A stretch of DNA of 43,655 nt from JAFLUQ01 sp964537995 (GCA_964537995.1 CAZICW010000010.1:1-43655), one strand, 5' to 3'. Shown: positions 32,191 to 41,879, counted from the first letter of the stretch. Program-made: numbers and translations. The notes: generated from the letters alone by a model not told the origin.

Positions 32191-34458
32191 TTATCTCGGC
32201 GGAGGCGGGCCTCCGCGTCTGCCGGGCGGGCCTCCTCCGCGTTCGCCGTCACTGTCGATTGCGACCGACAACGCCGTCATGGTGCGCTGAGCGCGGACAA
32301 GACCGGCGTAAATTCCGTCCTTCTCCATAAGCTCGTTATGGCTGCCGACCTCGGCTATACGCCCCTCCTCAAGCACAACAAGCCTGTCGGCATTTTTCAG
32401 CGTGGACAGTCTGTGCGCTATGGCAAAGGTGGTTCTGCCCTTGATTATCCTTCCGAGAGCCTGTTGAATCTGCTGTTCGGTTTCTGTATCGACAGACGCG
32501 GTCGCTTCGTCCAGAATCATTATTTTCGGATTGCTGAGAACCGCACGGGCAATGGCTATGCGCTGACGCTCGCCGCCGCTGAGCCGCTGACCCTTTTCCC
32601 CTACATAGGTATCATAGCCGTCGGGAAGATTTATTATAAATTCATGCGCGTTGGCAATTTTTGCCGCACGGATGCACTCGTCATCCGTCGCGTCGGGACG
32701 GGCATAGCGAATATTGCCGATTATGCTTCCGCTGAAAAGATAGCTTTCCTGAAGCACGACGCCTATATGGTTCTTATAGTCGGAAACGCCGTAATCCTCA
32801 ATGCTGTTCCCGTCGATTCGTATATCGCCCTCGTCCGCCTTGTAAAGCCGCATAAGCAAATTTATCATGGTGGATTTTCCCGCGCCGCTGTGACCGACAA
32901 AGCCTATCATTTCGCCGCTTTCAACGTTCAGGTTTATATCCTTGAGTACGCTTTTGTACGCCTTATAGCCGAAGGTGACATGGTCGAAGTCAACGGCTCC
33001 GCGAATTTTTTCCGCGCTCAGAGGCGCTTCCGGGTCTTCGGGCACATCCTCGTCCATAACCTCGAACACGCGCTGCGCGCTGGTTATCGCGCGGCTTATC
33101 TCCCGCGGGAGAGTGCTGAACCATTCAAGGCGGGCATAAAGATAACCGGCATAGGTGGAAAACTGCATAAGCTCGCCGAGTCCCATTTTCTGACCGAGTA
33201 CAAGCGCTCCGCCGTACATTGTGACAAAATAGCTGCCGAAGCCTATAAGGAATTTTATAATCGGGAAAACCGTATACACATACTTTTCGGTATTGCACGT
33301 GACGTCGCGAACGGACGACGCCACGCCTTCAAAATGCTTGATTTCCCTTTCTTCCTGACCGAAAACCTTTACGACCTTAATTCCGTTAAATACATTGTTA
33401 AGAGTGTCGGTCAGCTTATCCATCCGGCGCCACTGCTTGTTGTAACGGCGGCGGACGGAGCTTTTTATGCGATTGGTTATAAAAAGGGCAATCGGAATCG
33501 GAATGATTATCAGAAGGAACATTATGGGACTGAAGCTGAAGACCACAATGCCGACGCCGACGAAAAGACAAATTTCATTTATAGCCTGAACCGCTACATT
33601 TTGGATAAACTGCTGTATGCGTCCGGTATCGTCGTTTATACGGTGCATAAGGTCGCCGGCGTTTTTCTCTTCGATATAACCGAGCGGCATTGCCTGCACC
33701 TTTCCGTATATGTCGTTGCGCAGGTCGCGGACGAAAAGATTGCTCGCCTTTGCCGCCACAATTTCGCGAACCGCTCCGAGAGCGGTTGTGGCAAGGGAGC
33801 AAAGCCCCGTAAGAGCCACAAGTCCCAGAAGCTTGGGCATAAGAGAGGTTCCCGCGCCGAATTGAGTCAGAACCTCGTTTATCATACGCTTGCTTACGGC
33901 GGGAGAATAGAGCATAACCGCGCTGTTCGCCCAGAATATCAGCAGCAGCACTCCATAGTATCCCCAGCAGGGACGGCTTATTTTCCATATTCTTTTCAGA
34001 ACGCCGACGCGGTCGCTGCAATGGCGGCATATATGGGTATTGCGGATAAACGGGCGTCCGCATTTCGGGCACCTTTTTTCGTCGTCCGTGCTGACAGCCT
34101 TGGGCTGTTTGCCGTCAATAAGGTCGGATATTATTCTTTCAGCCATGGCGTAGCGCGCCATATGCTCCATTGTGAAGAACACAATCGGGAACGGGTCGGC
34201 GTTCGGGTTTGCTTCCAGCATACCGGAGGAATTAAGCTCGCCGCAGCATACTCCCGAAAGAGAGCTTATCGGCAGCAGCCTTTCAATCGCTCCGTCCCGC
34301 AAAACCGCAAGCCGCTTTTGCGTTATCACCAAAAAGCCCTCGGTAAACTTCCCGTCGGCAGTCAAATCAAAGGGCAGACAGTACAGTATTTCCTCATTTC
34401 CCAAAGCGGGCAGCAGCACAGCCGCATCCTCCTCGGAAAGAGCATAGTTAAGGTTCAC
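32191..34458 (-). CDS. ABC exporter with N-terminal sensor-like region and zinc ribbon (second of pair)
   Basis: A 755-residue fusion. Residues 1-115 form a predicted beta-rich domain (GFLVITQKRLAVL, resembling a PH-like fold). A four-Cys zinc ribbon follows (Cys130, Cys133, Cys144, Cys147). Then come a six-helix exporter membrane domain (about 160-470) and an ABC ATPase with Walker A GHSGAGKST, signature LSGGERQRIAIARA and Walker B MILDEAT. The tail is Gly/Pro/Arg-rich (GGGPPGRRGGPPPPR). GTG 34458 has AGAGGTG 8 bp upstream, and the gene follows the DUF1854 gene by 15 bp. It is similar in size and layout to the ABC protein encoded first in the operon, so a heterodimeric exporter is likely. 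The substrate is unknown. Confidence 0.9.
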   Translation of the reverse strand: MNLNYALSEEDAAVLLPALGNEEILYCLPFDLTADGKFTEGFLVITQKRLAVLRDGAIERLLPISSLSGVCCGELNSSGMLEANPNADPFPIVFFTMEHMARYAMAERIISDLIDGKQPKAVSTDDEKRCPKCGRPFIRNTHICRHCSDRVGVLKRIWKISRPCWGYYGVLLLIFWANSAVMLYSPAVSKRMINEVLTQFGAGTSLMPKLLGLVALTGLCSLATTALGAVREIVAAKASNLFVRDLRNDIYGKVQAMPLGYIEEKNAGDLMHRINDDTGRIQQFIQNVAVQAINEICLFVGVGIVVFSFSPIMFLLIIIPIPIALFITNRIKSSVRRRYNKQWRRMDKLTDTLNNVFNGIKVVKVFGQEEREIKHFEGVASSVRDVTCNTEKYVYTVFPIIKFLIGFGSYFVTMYGGALVLGQKMGLGELMQFSTYAGYLYARLEWFSTLPREISRAITSAQRVFEVMDEDVPEDPEAPLSAEKIRGAVDFDHVTFGYKAYKSVLKDINLNVESGEMIGFVGHSGAGKSTMINLLMRLYKADEGDIRIDGNSIEDYGVSDYKNHIGVVLQESYLFSGSIIGNIRYARPDATDDECIRAAKIANAHEFIINLPDGYDTYVGEKGQRLSGGERQRIAIARAVLSNPKIMILDEATASVDTETEQQIQQALGRIIKGRTTFAIAHRLSTLKNADRLVVLEEGRIAEVGSHNELMEKDGIYAGLVRAQRTMTALSVAIDSDGERGGGPPGRRGGPPPPR

Positions 34459-34473
34459 GGAAATTTCACCTCT

Positions 34474-35007
34474 TTAAAGCCATATTTCCACCAATCTGAG
34501 AGCTTTTTCGCCGATTTTGCTCACGTCGGGGAAAATATAGCGGTTGCCGTCCACGTCAATTATCATAGCTCTTCCTTCGCCCATGTTAAGCAGATTGCTG
34601 TTCATGTCAAACACGGTAAAGGAACGGTCGCCGGCTGTTGTTTCAACGTCCCAGTAAGTATGCCCGTACTCCTCCTTGACGTTTGTAACCTTGGTTATTT
34701 CCGGCACAAAGTACCGCCTCTCAAGCTCCTCGTCAATCAGCGCCCGCTGTTCGCCCGAAAAAGCGTTTATATCCTCAATCACGCCGTATTCGACGCGGCT
34801 GTCGGCTCTTTCGCGGTTTTCACGGCGCACGGATATGAATTTATCGGGCTTTCTCAGCGGAAACATTCTAAGCAGCGCAACGCGCCCAAGATCCTTCCCG
34901 CCCGTTTTCATGCCGAGAAGTCCGCCGTCGGTTCTGTAAAATTCGCAATCCGACGCGGAAAGATAATTTATGTCGGCATATTGCTTCATTTTGTTGTTGT
35001 CGTCCAT
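34474..35007 (-). CDS. DUF1854 protein between two ABC exporters
   Basis: A 177-residue soluble protein that I recognise as DUF1854: YFVPEITKVTNVKEEYGHTYWDVETTAGDRSFTVFDMNSN, and near the end DVDGNRYIFPDVSKIGEKAL. No signal peptide or membrane helix. In other bacteria DUF1854 genes lie next to ABC transporter genes, some near cyanophycin genes (recollection); no cyanophycin gene is in this window. The frame extends to 35022, but AGGAG 7 bp before ATG 35007 fixes the start. It sits 28 bp after the first ABC gene and 15 bp before the second, so it is part of the same complex or process. Confidence 0.82.
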   Translation of the reverse strand: MDDNNKMKQYADINYLSASDCEFYRTDGGLLGMKTGGKDLGRVALLRMFPLRKPDKFISVRRENRERADSRVEYGVIEDINAFSGEQRALIDEELERRYFVPEITKVTNVKEEYGHTYWDVETTAGDRSFTVFDMNSNLLNMGEGRAMIIDVDGNRYIFPDVSKIGEKALRLVEIWL

Positions 35008-35035
35008 GTATTTGCTCCTCATAATACGGTTGTCG

Positions 35036-37306
35036 TTATAATTGCTCCTCGTCGCCCACCCCGCGTATTTTCAGCGCGTCACGCTGGCGACTGACCATAC
35101 GGGCATAAACGCCGTTCGGTTTTTTCGCAAGCTCCTCATGAGTGCCTATTTCGACAATTTCGCCATGCTCCACAACCACAAGGCGGTCGGCGTTTTTAAG
35201 GGTTGAGAGGCGGTGCGCGATGGCGATGGTGGTTCTGCCCTTCGTGAGAGTTTCAAGCGCCGCCTGAATTTGCTGTTCGGTTTCGGTGTCAAGCGATGCC
35301 GTTGCCTCGTCGAGTATCAGTATCGCGGGGTCAAGCAGGACGGTTCTGGCAATCGAAATGCGCTGACGCTCGCCGCCGCTGAGGTTGGTGCTGCGCTTGC
35401 CTATTTCGGTTTCATAGCCGTCGGGAAGCTTCATTATAAAGTCATGCGCGTTCGCCAGCTTCGCCGCACGGATAATTTCCTCCATTGACGCGTCGGGACG
35501 CGCATAGGCTATATTTTCGGCTATTGTACCGCTGAACAGGAAGGTGTCCTGCAAAACCATGCCGATCTGACCGTGAAGATCCTTTTGGCGGATTTTTTTG
35601 ACATTGATTCCGTCAATCAAAAGCTCGCCCTCATCCACGTCATAAAGGCGGGTTATAATGTTCGTTATTGTAGATTTTCCCGCGCCGCTGTGTCCCACAA
35701 GCCCAATCATTTCTCCGGCTTCAACCCTGAAGCTGACATTGTGAAGCACGGGCTTGTTCGGCTCATAGGAAAAGGTAACGTCTCTTAGCTCGACTTCTCC
35801 CCTTATTCTTCCGATTTCAACGGGATCCTTGGGTTCGGGGACGTCGGTCTGGCGGTCGATAATTTCAAAAATGCGCTGTGCGCTGTTCATGCAGTTTGCC
35901 CACCAGTCGTAGGTTCTTATCATAAAGTTTATGGGCGCGTAAAGCATTCCTATGTACCCGACAAATGTCATAAGCGTTCCGAAAGTCAGTTCGCCGTTCA
36001 GCACCTGATAACCGCCCAAGCCCCAGACAAACAGTCCTCCGATGGTCATCAGATAGTTCAGCATCGGGAAAACCCTTGCGCTCATAAGCCCCTCTTTGAC
36101 GCGCACCTCGTAAAGCTCCTGAGTCGCCTCCTCAAAACGCCCGACTTCGTTTTTCTCCTTACCGAACGCCTTTACGACGCGGATTCCTTGAAGGGTATCG
36201 TTGATTACGCTGTTCAGCTTGCTGGACTTGTGCCAGCCTATCCATTTATAGCGGTTGAATTTGGGAATTACCTTTCTAATCACATATACGATAATCGGAA
36301 CCGGCAGCATAATAAGCACGGCAAGCAGAGGATTGCTTATAAGCACAAGGAAGCCTATGCCTATGATTGTTATCGCGTTTATTATAAAATTGGGCAGTCC
36401 GTCGTTGAGGAAATACTGAATGTCAAGAGCGTCGGAATTTACGCGATTCATAAGGCTTCCGGTCTGCTTGGAATTAAAGAAGCTCATGCTCAGCCGCTGC
36501 ATGGCGTCGAACACCTCGCTCTTTATGTCGTACACGATTTTGCTTGAAACGGCGGCGCCGACGCGTCCCTGAAGTATGTTCACGATAAGGGTTGTAATTT
36601 CAAGAGCTATCATCAGCAGCACAAAGGGAATGATTTTGCCGTAGTATTTCCCGCCCTCGGTAAGAACCTGATCGTAAAGGGTATTACCGTTCAGATAGGG
36701 GCGCACAAGACCGATTGCGCCGGAAAGAAGAATAAGCCCCATGACGATGGCAAGCTCCTTTTTGTAGCGCGGCATATAGCCCAGCACGCGCAGGAACAGC
36801 CGTTTTTTGCTCTGGCACTTCGGACAGGTTTTTCGTCCTTTTTTATACGGAGTGCCGCATTTCGGGCATACTCTGTCCTCGACTCCGCGTTGAAAATCCT
36901 CGTCGGAAAGCTCCTTCCCCGAACGCAGATGCTCACATACGCGGCAGATATTTCCCGCGGCGGAGCCGCAAGAGCTTGTGAAAGCCGCCGCAACAACCTC
37001 GCGACCGCCTCCGACGGCCAGCAAAGCCCCTGTCGCAATATAATTTTCAAGCCGTATTTCCCACTCCTTAAAGGAGTAAGCGCAGAAATAGCCGTCGTTC
37101 GCATCGGCGACATAAAACATCTCGGGGCAAGCAAGCAACCAAACCTCGCCGTAGCTTCCGTCGGTTTTCAAATCGCTGCGGACGGCGGCAACAACCGCTT
37201 CCGTATTTACGCCCATATTTACGATAAATTCCGTGATTTTCCTATCCGGAAAATCAAAGCCGCGAAGCGCGGGGAATTTTTCGTTCAGGGAGGTTTTCTC
37301 ATCCAT
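35036..37306 (-). CDS. ABC exporter with N-terminal extension and zinc ribbon (first of pair)
   Basis: A 756-residue half-transporter. Residues 1-125 form an unassigned domain containing EVWLLACPEMFYVADANDGYF. A zinc ribbon follows (Cys147, Cys150, Cys161, Cys164; VCPKCGTPYKKGRKTCPKCQ). Then come the exporter membrane domain (about 170-490) and an ATPase with GHSGAGKST, LSGGERQRISIARTVL and LILDEATASLD. The frame extends to 37396, but GAGGA 8 bp before ATG 37306 sets the start and makes it equal in length to its partner. It leads the three-gene operon, whose promoter is just upstream. Confidence 0.9.
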   Translation of the reverse strand: MDEKTSLNEKFPALRGFDFPDRKITEFIVNMGVNTEAVVAAVRSDLKTDGSYGEVWLLACPEMFYVADANDGYFCAYSFKEWEIRLENYIATGALLAVGGGREVVAAAFTSSCGSAAGNICRVCEHLRSGKELSDEDFQRGVEDRVCPKCGTPYKKGRKTCPKCQSKKRLFLRVLGYMPRYKKELAIVMGLILLSGAIGLVRPYLNGNTLYDQVLTEGGKYYGKIIPFVLLMIALEITTLIVNILQGRVGAAVSSKIVYDIKSEVFDAMQRLSMSFFNSKQTGSLMNRVNSDALDIQYFLNDGLPNFIINAITIIGIGFLVLISNPLLAVLIMLPVPIIVYVIRKVIPKFNRYKWIGWHKSSKLNSVINDTLQGIRVVKAFGKEKNEVGRFEEATQELYEVRVKEGLMSARVFPMLNYLMTIGGLFVWGLGGYQVLNGELTFGTLMTFVGYIGMLYAPINFMIRTYDWWANCMNSAQRIFEIIDRQTDVPEPKDPVEIGRIRGEVELRDVTFSYEPNKPVLHNVSFRVEAGEMIGLVGHSGAGKSTITNIITRLYDVDEGELLIDGINVKKIRQKDLHGQIGMVLQDTFLFSGTIAENIAYARPDASMEEIIRAAKLANAHDFIMKLPDGYETEIGKRSTNLSGGERQRISIARTVLLDPAILILDEATASLDTETEQQIQAALETLTKGRTTIAIAHRLSTLKNADRLVVVEHGEIVEIGTHEELAKKPNGVYARMVSRQRDALKIRGVGDEEQL

Positions 37307-37338
37307 ATTCTCATTCCTCAAAATTTTCGCTAATATAT

Positions 37339-37368
37339 ATTTTAGCATAACCGGAGGATATTTGTCAA
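37339..37368 (-). promoter_or_regulatory. Sigma-A promoter of the ABC-DUF1854-ABC operon
   Basis: Minus-strand TTGACA (37363-37368), 18-bp spacer ending in TGC, TAAAAT (37339-37344). It lies just beyond the tlyA stop codon. Confidence 0.7.
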
Positions 37369-37382
37369 TAACCTGTCGGGAA

Positions 37383-38183
37383 TTACTTTGCCTCAATATG
37401 GCTTTTTTCCACGAGCGCGGCTATTTCTTCGGAGAAATCCGCCGGCTCTGCATTGCGCGCCCTCAGGTAAATAAGATATTCAATATTTCCTTCGGGACCC
37501 CGTATCGGCGAAAAATCCAGACCAAGCACCTCGAAGCCGTTATTTTGAGCAAAGCCGACGATTTCGCTTATTACTTCGCGGTGAACTCCGCTGTCGCGCA
37601 CCACGCCTTTTTTCCCGACCTTATCGCGTCCCGCCTCAAACTGCGGCTTAATCAGGGCAACGACCCCGCCGTCCTCCTTCAGGAGCCGCTTTACAACAGG
37701 CAGTACAAGCTCAAGAGAAATAAAGGCGACGTCAATTGAGGCGAAATCAAGCTTCTCGCCTATATCCTCAGACGTAACGCCGCGTATGTTCGTTCTCTCC
37801 AGATTGACAACGCGGGCGTCGTTTCTCAGCTTCCACGCAAGCTGACCGTAGCCGACGTCAACGGCAAAAACCTTTTTTGCGCCGTTTTGCAGCATACAGT
37901 CCGTAAAGCCGCCGGTTGACGCGCCGACGTCCATTGTGATTTTCCCGTTGAGACTTATCGGAAAGCTTTCAAGCGCTTTTTCCAGCTTAAGTCCGCCGCG
38001 GCTGACGTATTTCCGCTCCGCTCCGCGAAGCTCCACGACGTCCCTTTCGCCTATCTGCTGCCCCGCCTTATCCGCTTTCTGGCTGTTGACGAAAACCTTA
38101 CCCTCCATAATTATGCTCTTCGCAAGGTCACGCCCGCTTATCAGCCCTTCTTCAACCAAATATACGTCCAGTCGTCGTTTCAC
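37383..38183 (-). CDS. tlyA: TlyA family rRNA (cytidine-2'-O)-methyltransferase
   Basis: A 266-residue protein with an N-terminal S4 RNA-binding domain (RLDVYLVEEGLISGRDLAKSIIMEGKVFVN, 3-32) and an FtsJ-type methyltransferase. The SAM site is MDVGASTGGFTDCML with VFAVDVGYGQLAW, and IKPQFEAGRDKVGKKGVVRD is typical of the TlyA catalytic region. TlyA 2'-O-methylates cytidines in 16S and 23S rRNA. Its ATG overlaps the dxs stop by 4 bp, the common dxs-tlyA arrangement of Firmicutes. Confidence 0.94.
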   Translation of the reverse strand: MKRRLDVYLVEEGLISGRDLAKSIIMEGKVFVNSQKADKAGQQIGERDVVELRGAERKYVSRGGLKLEKALESFPISLNGKITMDVGASTGGFTDCMLQNGAKKVFAVDVGYGQLAWKLRNDARVVNLERTNIRGVTSEDIGEKLDFASIDVAFISLELVLPVVKRLLKEDGGVVALIKPQFEAGRDKVGKKGVVRDSGVHREVISEIVGFAQNNGFEVLGLDFSPIRGPEGNIEYLIYLRARNAEPADFSEEIAALVEKSHIEAK

Positions 38184-40042
38184 AGCAGCTCCTCCAAGGA
38201 TTCAACCAATTTTTCGGTTGTAAGGCCGTACATATCTTCCAATTCGTCCATTGTCGCGTGCGGAACAAAATCGTCCGGCAGGGCTATCAGCTTAATCGGA
38301 ATCTGAATTTTCCGGCGGCACATATGTGAAAGAAGCTGCTCTCCTATTCCTCCGCACTGCACAACCTCCTCCATAAAGGCTATGCGCCCCGTCTTATTTC
38401 CGCTTTTTATTATTGTCGCGGTATCAATCGGCTTGATTGTCCGCATATCTATAACCTCCGCGCTGACGCCCTTTTCCGCAAGCGCGTCGGCACAATCCAT
38501 CGCACGGGAGACCATGCTCCCGTAGGCGGCAACGGTTATGTCTTCGCCTTCGCGCAGCACGGTCGCCTTAGCGAAACGGAAGTCCCCGTTGTCAAAGCTG
38601 CGCCGCTCTCCGCCGCGCGGATAACGTATGGCAATGGTTCCGTTATAGTCCTTCACGGCAAAACGCAGCATTTTTCTCAGCTCGTCAAAGCAAGAGGGCG
38701 CAAGCACGGCTATATTCGGTATCGCCGAAAGGAAAGCGACGTCGAATATGCCCTGATGCGTCGCTCCGTCGCCGGGAATAAGTCCCGCACGGTCAATCGC
38801 AAGCACCGCATGAAGATTTGAAATCGCGAGGTCGTGAATAACATTGTCGTAAGCGCGCTGCAAAAAAGACGAATATATGCTCACTACGGGAATTAATCCG
38901 CCCGACGCGAGTCCGGCGGCAAAGGTTACGGAGTGACCTTCGGCTATACCCACGTCGAAGAAACGATTCTTGTATTTTTTGGAAAATTCGCTCAGTCCGC
39001 TGCCGAGCGTCATCGACGGAGTTATGGCGACAATCTTCGGATTTTCTTCGGCTATGGCGCAAAGCTCCCTTCCGAACACCGATGAATAGCTTTCCGCGGA
39101 GGTATTCTCTATTCCCTTCTCTTTGTCAAAGGGCGATACTCCGTGATATTTATGCGGCGCGGCTTCGGCGGGAGCGTAACCGCTGCCCTTTTTCGTCAGA
39201 ACGTGTACAAGCACCGGCTCGTCAAGCTCCAGCGCGCGCTTAAAAATATCCTCCATGTCGCTGATACTGTGACCGTTCACTGGACCGAGATATGTAATTC
39301 CTACGGCTTCAAAAAAGGTTCCCGCCGTAACCGCGTATTTTATATGTTCTTTTATAAACCTGATTGCGGAGCTGAGTTTTTCGCCGCAGTACGGAATCCT
39401 TTTCAGTATGGTTTCGATCCTGCTTTTCGCGCGTTTATAGCTTTTGCCCGTCCTTGCCTTTGAAAGCATGGTCGATATGCTGCCGACATTCTTTGAAATG
39501 GACATTTCATTGTCGTTCAAAATTATAAGCATGGGCTTCTTCATGTTTCCGATTGTGTCCAAGGCTTCCAGCGCAAGTCCTCCCGTAAGCGCGCCGTCGC
39601 CTATAACGCAACAGACACGCCCGCTTTTTCCCTGAATTTCATTTGCCGTAACGGCCCCGATTGCCGTCGAAAGAGACGCGGAGCTGTGTCCCGTTACAGA
39701 AAAATCGTATGAAGATTCGGAAGGAAGACAAAAGCCGCAAGCGCCGTTCAGCCGGCGCAGCCTTTTCATTGCCTCGCGCCGCCCGGTGAACAGCTTGTAG
39801 ACGTAGGACTGGTGTCCTACGTCCCATATCAGGGTGTCCTCCGGCAGATTCAAAACCCTGCAAAGAGCAATCGTAAGCTCCACAACGCCCAAATTGCTGG
39901 AAAGATGCCCGCCGTTTTTCGATACGACGTCTATTATTTCTTCTCTGACCTCCGCCGCAAGACGTTCAAGCCGGTCGGGAGAAAGAGCTTTCAAATCGTT
40001 GGGGGAAGAAATTGTGTCGAGAATGTCCGTTTTATTGTTCAA
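38180..40042 (-). CDS. dxs: 1-deoxy-D-xylulose-5-phosphate synthase
   Basis: A 620-residue thiamine-diphosphate enzyme condensing pyruvate and glyceraldehyde 3-phosphate, the first step of the MEP isoprenoid pathway. Visible: WDVGHQSYVYKLFTGR (about 74-89), the ThDP motif GDGALTGGLALEALD to LNDNEMSIS, the middle domain IDRAGLIPGDGATHQGIFDV, and the C-terminal transketolase domain. The start is a TTG (40040-40042) with AAGGAA overlapping the end of the upstream rqcH gene; no ATG at a suitable position exists. It is coupled to tlyA. Confidence 0.95.
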   Translation of the reverse strand: MNNKTDILDTISSPNDLKALSPDRLERLAAEVREEIIDVVSKNGGHLSSNLGVVELTIALCRVLNLPEDTLIWDVGHQSYVYKLFTGRREAMKRLRRLNGACGFCLPSESSYDFSVTGHSSASLSTAIGAVTANEIQGKSGRVCCVIGDGALTGGLALEALDTIGNMKKPMLIILNDNEMSISKNVGSISTMLSKARTGKSYKRAKSRIETILKRIPYCGEKLSSAIRFIKEHIKYAVTAGTFFEAVGITYLGPVNGHSISDMEDIFKRALELDEPVLVHVLTKKGSGYAPAEAAPHKYHGVSPFDKEKGIENTSAESYSSVFGRELCAIAEENPKIVAITPSMTLGSGLSEFSKKYKNRFFDVGIAEGHSVTFAAGLASGGLIPVVSIYSSFLQRAYDNVIHDLAISNLHAVLAIDRAGLIPGDGATHQGIFDVAFLSAIPNIAVLAPSCFDELRKMLRFAVKDYNGTIAIRYPRGGERRSFDNGDFRFAKATVLREGEDITVAAYGSMVSRAMDCADALAEKGVSAEVIDMRTIKPIDTATIIKSGNKTGRIAFMEEVVQCGGIGEQLLSHMCRRKIQIPIKLIALPDDFVPHATMDELEDMYGLTTEKLVESLEELL

Positions 40043-40048
40043 GCTTAA

Positions 40049-41809
40049 TCATTCCTTAGTTCCATCCAATTTTTCGGGAGAAAGCGGCTCGACAAGCGCG
40101 GTCGAATATCCCTCGTAAACCACCATTCCCGCCTTTGCGCCGTTCGGCTTTTTCACATGACTGACAGGGCAATAATCAACCTCTGCCTTCGGCGCGTTCG
40201 CCGCCTTCGAGAAATGCGCCGCAAGCCCCGCGGCAACGGTTATTACGTCGGCGGGGAAGTCCTCGCCGTTATATTTCACAAGGGTGTGGCTTCCGGCAAT
40301 ATTCTTTGTATGCAGCCACAAATCCTTGCTGCGTCCGATTTTTAAAGTCAGATAGTCGTTTTGAACATTGTTGCGTCCAACGAGTATTGTGTAGCCCTTG
40401 TGGAAAAACTCCATCGGAGCCGAAGCCGGCGCGGGCTTACGCGGCTTTTTTTCCTTCGGGGCTTTTATATATCCCTCGCGTTCAAGCTCGGAGCGTATTT
40501 CGCCAAGCTCGCCCGGAGTGCGGACGTTTTCAAGCGCAAGCTGTACGGATTCAAGATATTCCAGCTCCTTAAGCGTGGCTTCAAGCTGCTCCGCGGCATA
40601 AATTTCGGTATTTTTCGCTTTCTTATATTTATTGTAATAAAATTTCGCGTTCTGAGAAGGAGACTTCGTTTCGTCAAGAGGAATTGTTATTTCGCCGCTG
40701 CTCTCGTCGTAATAATTCTCGACGGTAACGCTGCGGTCACCCTTGTTTATTTTGTAAAGATTGGCGGTTATAAGGTCGCCGTAGATACGGTATTTATCTC
40801 TGTCCGCGGCGGCTTTGAGATCGGATTGAAGCAGGTTCAGCTTTTTTGACGCGCGGGAAATATTGTTATTTACAGTTTTCTGTACGGCGGCGCTGTGACT
40901 TTTTATTCTCGCGGCGCGGTCGCGCAGGCGGTAAAATTCCTCGGCTGCCGAGTTCATGCTTTGCGTCGGGCGAACCTTTTGCATATCGCCGTACTGCTTT
41001 ATGGGGAACGGCGCAAATTCCGCGGGAGAGCCGTCATCCTTGAGTAAAATGCAAGGCGAAAAGTCATTGCTTTTAACGCGCGAAAACATTTTTTCAAGCG
41101 CTATTGCCGTCTTTTGCTTCACGTTCGCGCTCATTTCACCGATTTTCATATTTCCGTCACCGCCGGCAACGTAAACGCACTCCCTCGCCAAAAGCGGACT
41201 TATGCCCGCAACCGCGGCAGGAATGGCTTTGTCCGCCGCGATTCCGTCCTCGGCATCGTTCAGGATTTTTAGAAAGTCCGCCGACGACGCCTCAAGAGGT
41301 TCAAGTCGCCGCGGCGCTGGCGGCATAACATACTTCAGCCCCGGCAGGATATTGCGCACGGAGCTTACGGTTATATCGACGTGCTTGATGCTGTCGATTA
41401 TCTTCATTTCGTCGTTCAAAAATATTATGTTGCTGTTGCGCCCCATTATTTCACACATAAGATGCGCCGAAGCCGTATCTCCAAGCTCTGTACGGCTTTC
41501 AACCTCAATGTCGATTATCCTTTCAAAGCCGAGCTGCTTTATCGCCGTAATCCTTCCGCCGGCAAGCCGCTTGCGCAGAAGCATACAAAACATCGGCGGC
41601 GCGGCGGGGTTTTCGTATTTTTCATCTGTCAGGTGTACGCGCGGGTTTGAGCTGTCGGCGCTTATGAGCAGCTTTCGCACGGAGCCTGACGCGCGCAGCG
41701 AAAGCACGAGTATATTTCTCTCCGGCTGATAAAGCTTATCTATCTTGAAGCCCTCAAGCGCGCCAAGCTCAACCGTCAACGCCCGTATTGCGACCGCGTC
41801 AAGCGCCAT
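40049..41809 (-). CDS. rqcH: Ribosome quality control protein RqcH (NFACT family)
   Basis: A 586-residue NFACT protein (once called fibronectin-binding FbpA). It has an N-terminal NFACT-N domain (1-200, IMGRNSNIIFLND), a central helical/coiled-coil part (about 280-430), and the NFACT-R domain (DLWLHTKNIAGSHTLVKY, about 510-530). In B. subtilis RqcH binds stalled 50S subunits and recruits tRNA-Ala to make Ala tails; its Asp97-Arg98 motif is required. The equivalent position here reads Glu96-Arg97 in GFERIID, a conservative change. It leads the rqcH-dxs-tlyA operon and has its own promoter; dxs begins 6 bp after its stop. Confidence 0.94.
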   Translation of the reverse strand: MALDAVAIRALTVELGALEGFKIDKLYQPERNILVLSLRASGSVRKLLISADSSNPRVHLTDEKYENPAAPPMFCMLLRKRLAGGRITAIKQLGFERIIDIEVESRTELGDTASAHLMCEIMGRNSNIIFLNDEMKIIDSIKHVDITVSSVRNILPGLKYVMPPAPRRLEPLEASSADFLKILNDAEDGIAADKAIPAAVAGISPLLARECVYVAGGDGNMKIGEMSANVKQKTAIALEKMFSRVKSNDFSPCILLKDDGSPAEFAPFPIKQYGDMQKVRPTQSMNSAAEEFYRLRDRAARIKSHSAAVQKTVNNNISRASKKLNLLQSDLKAAADRDKYRIYGDLITANLYKINKGDRSVTVENYYDESSGEITIPLDETKSPSQNAKFYYNKYKKAKNTEIYAAEQLEATLKELEYLESVQLALENVRTPGELGEIRSELEREGYIKAPKEKKPRKPAPASAPMEFFHKGYTILVGRNNVQNDYLTLKIGRSKDLWLHTKNIAGSHTLVKYNGEDFPADVITVAAGLAAHFSKAANAPKAEVDYCPVSHVKKPNGAKAGMVVYEGYSTALVEPLSPEKLDGTKE

Positions 41810-41850
41810 AGAAACACCCCCGTCGTTTATGCTTTAAAATATCTGATTAT

Positions 41851-41879
41851 ATTATAGTACAAAATTAAAATTAAATCAA
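41851..41879 (-). promoter_or_regulatory. Sigma-A promoter of the rqcH-dxs-tlyA operon
   Basis: Minus-strand TTGATT (41874-41879), 17-bp spacer, TATAAT (41851-41856), about 40 bp before the rqcH start. Confidence 0.8.

Noticed and set aside
32338..35094. A 918-codon open frame on the plus strand opposite the ABC-DUF1854 operon.
   Set aside because: It is antisense to well-supported genes with family motifs and arises because reverse-frame stops are rare in this codon usage. It has no recognisable domain.
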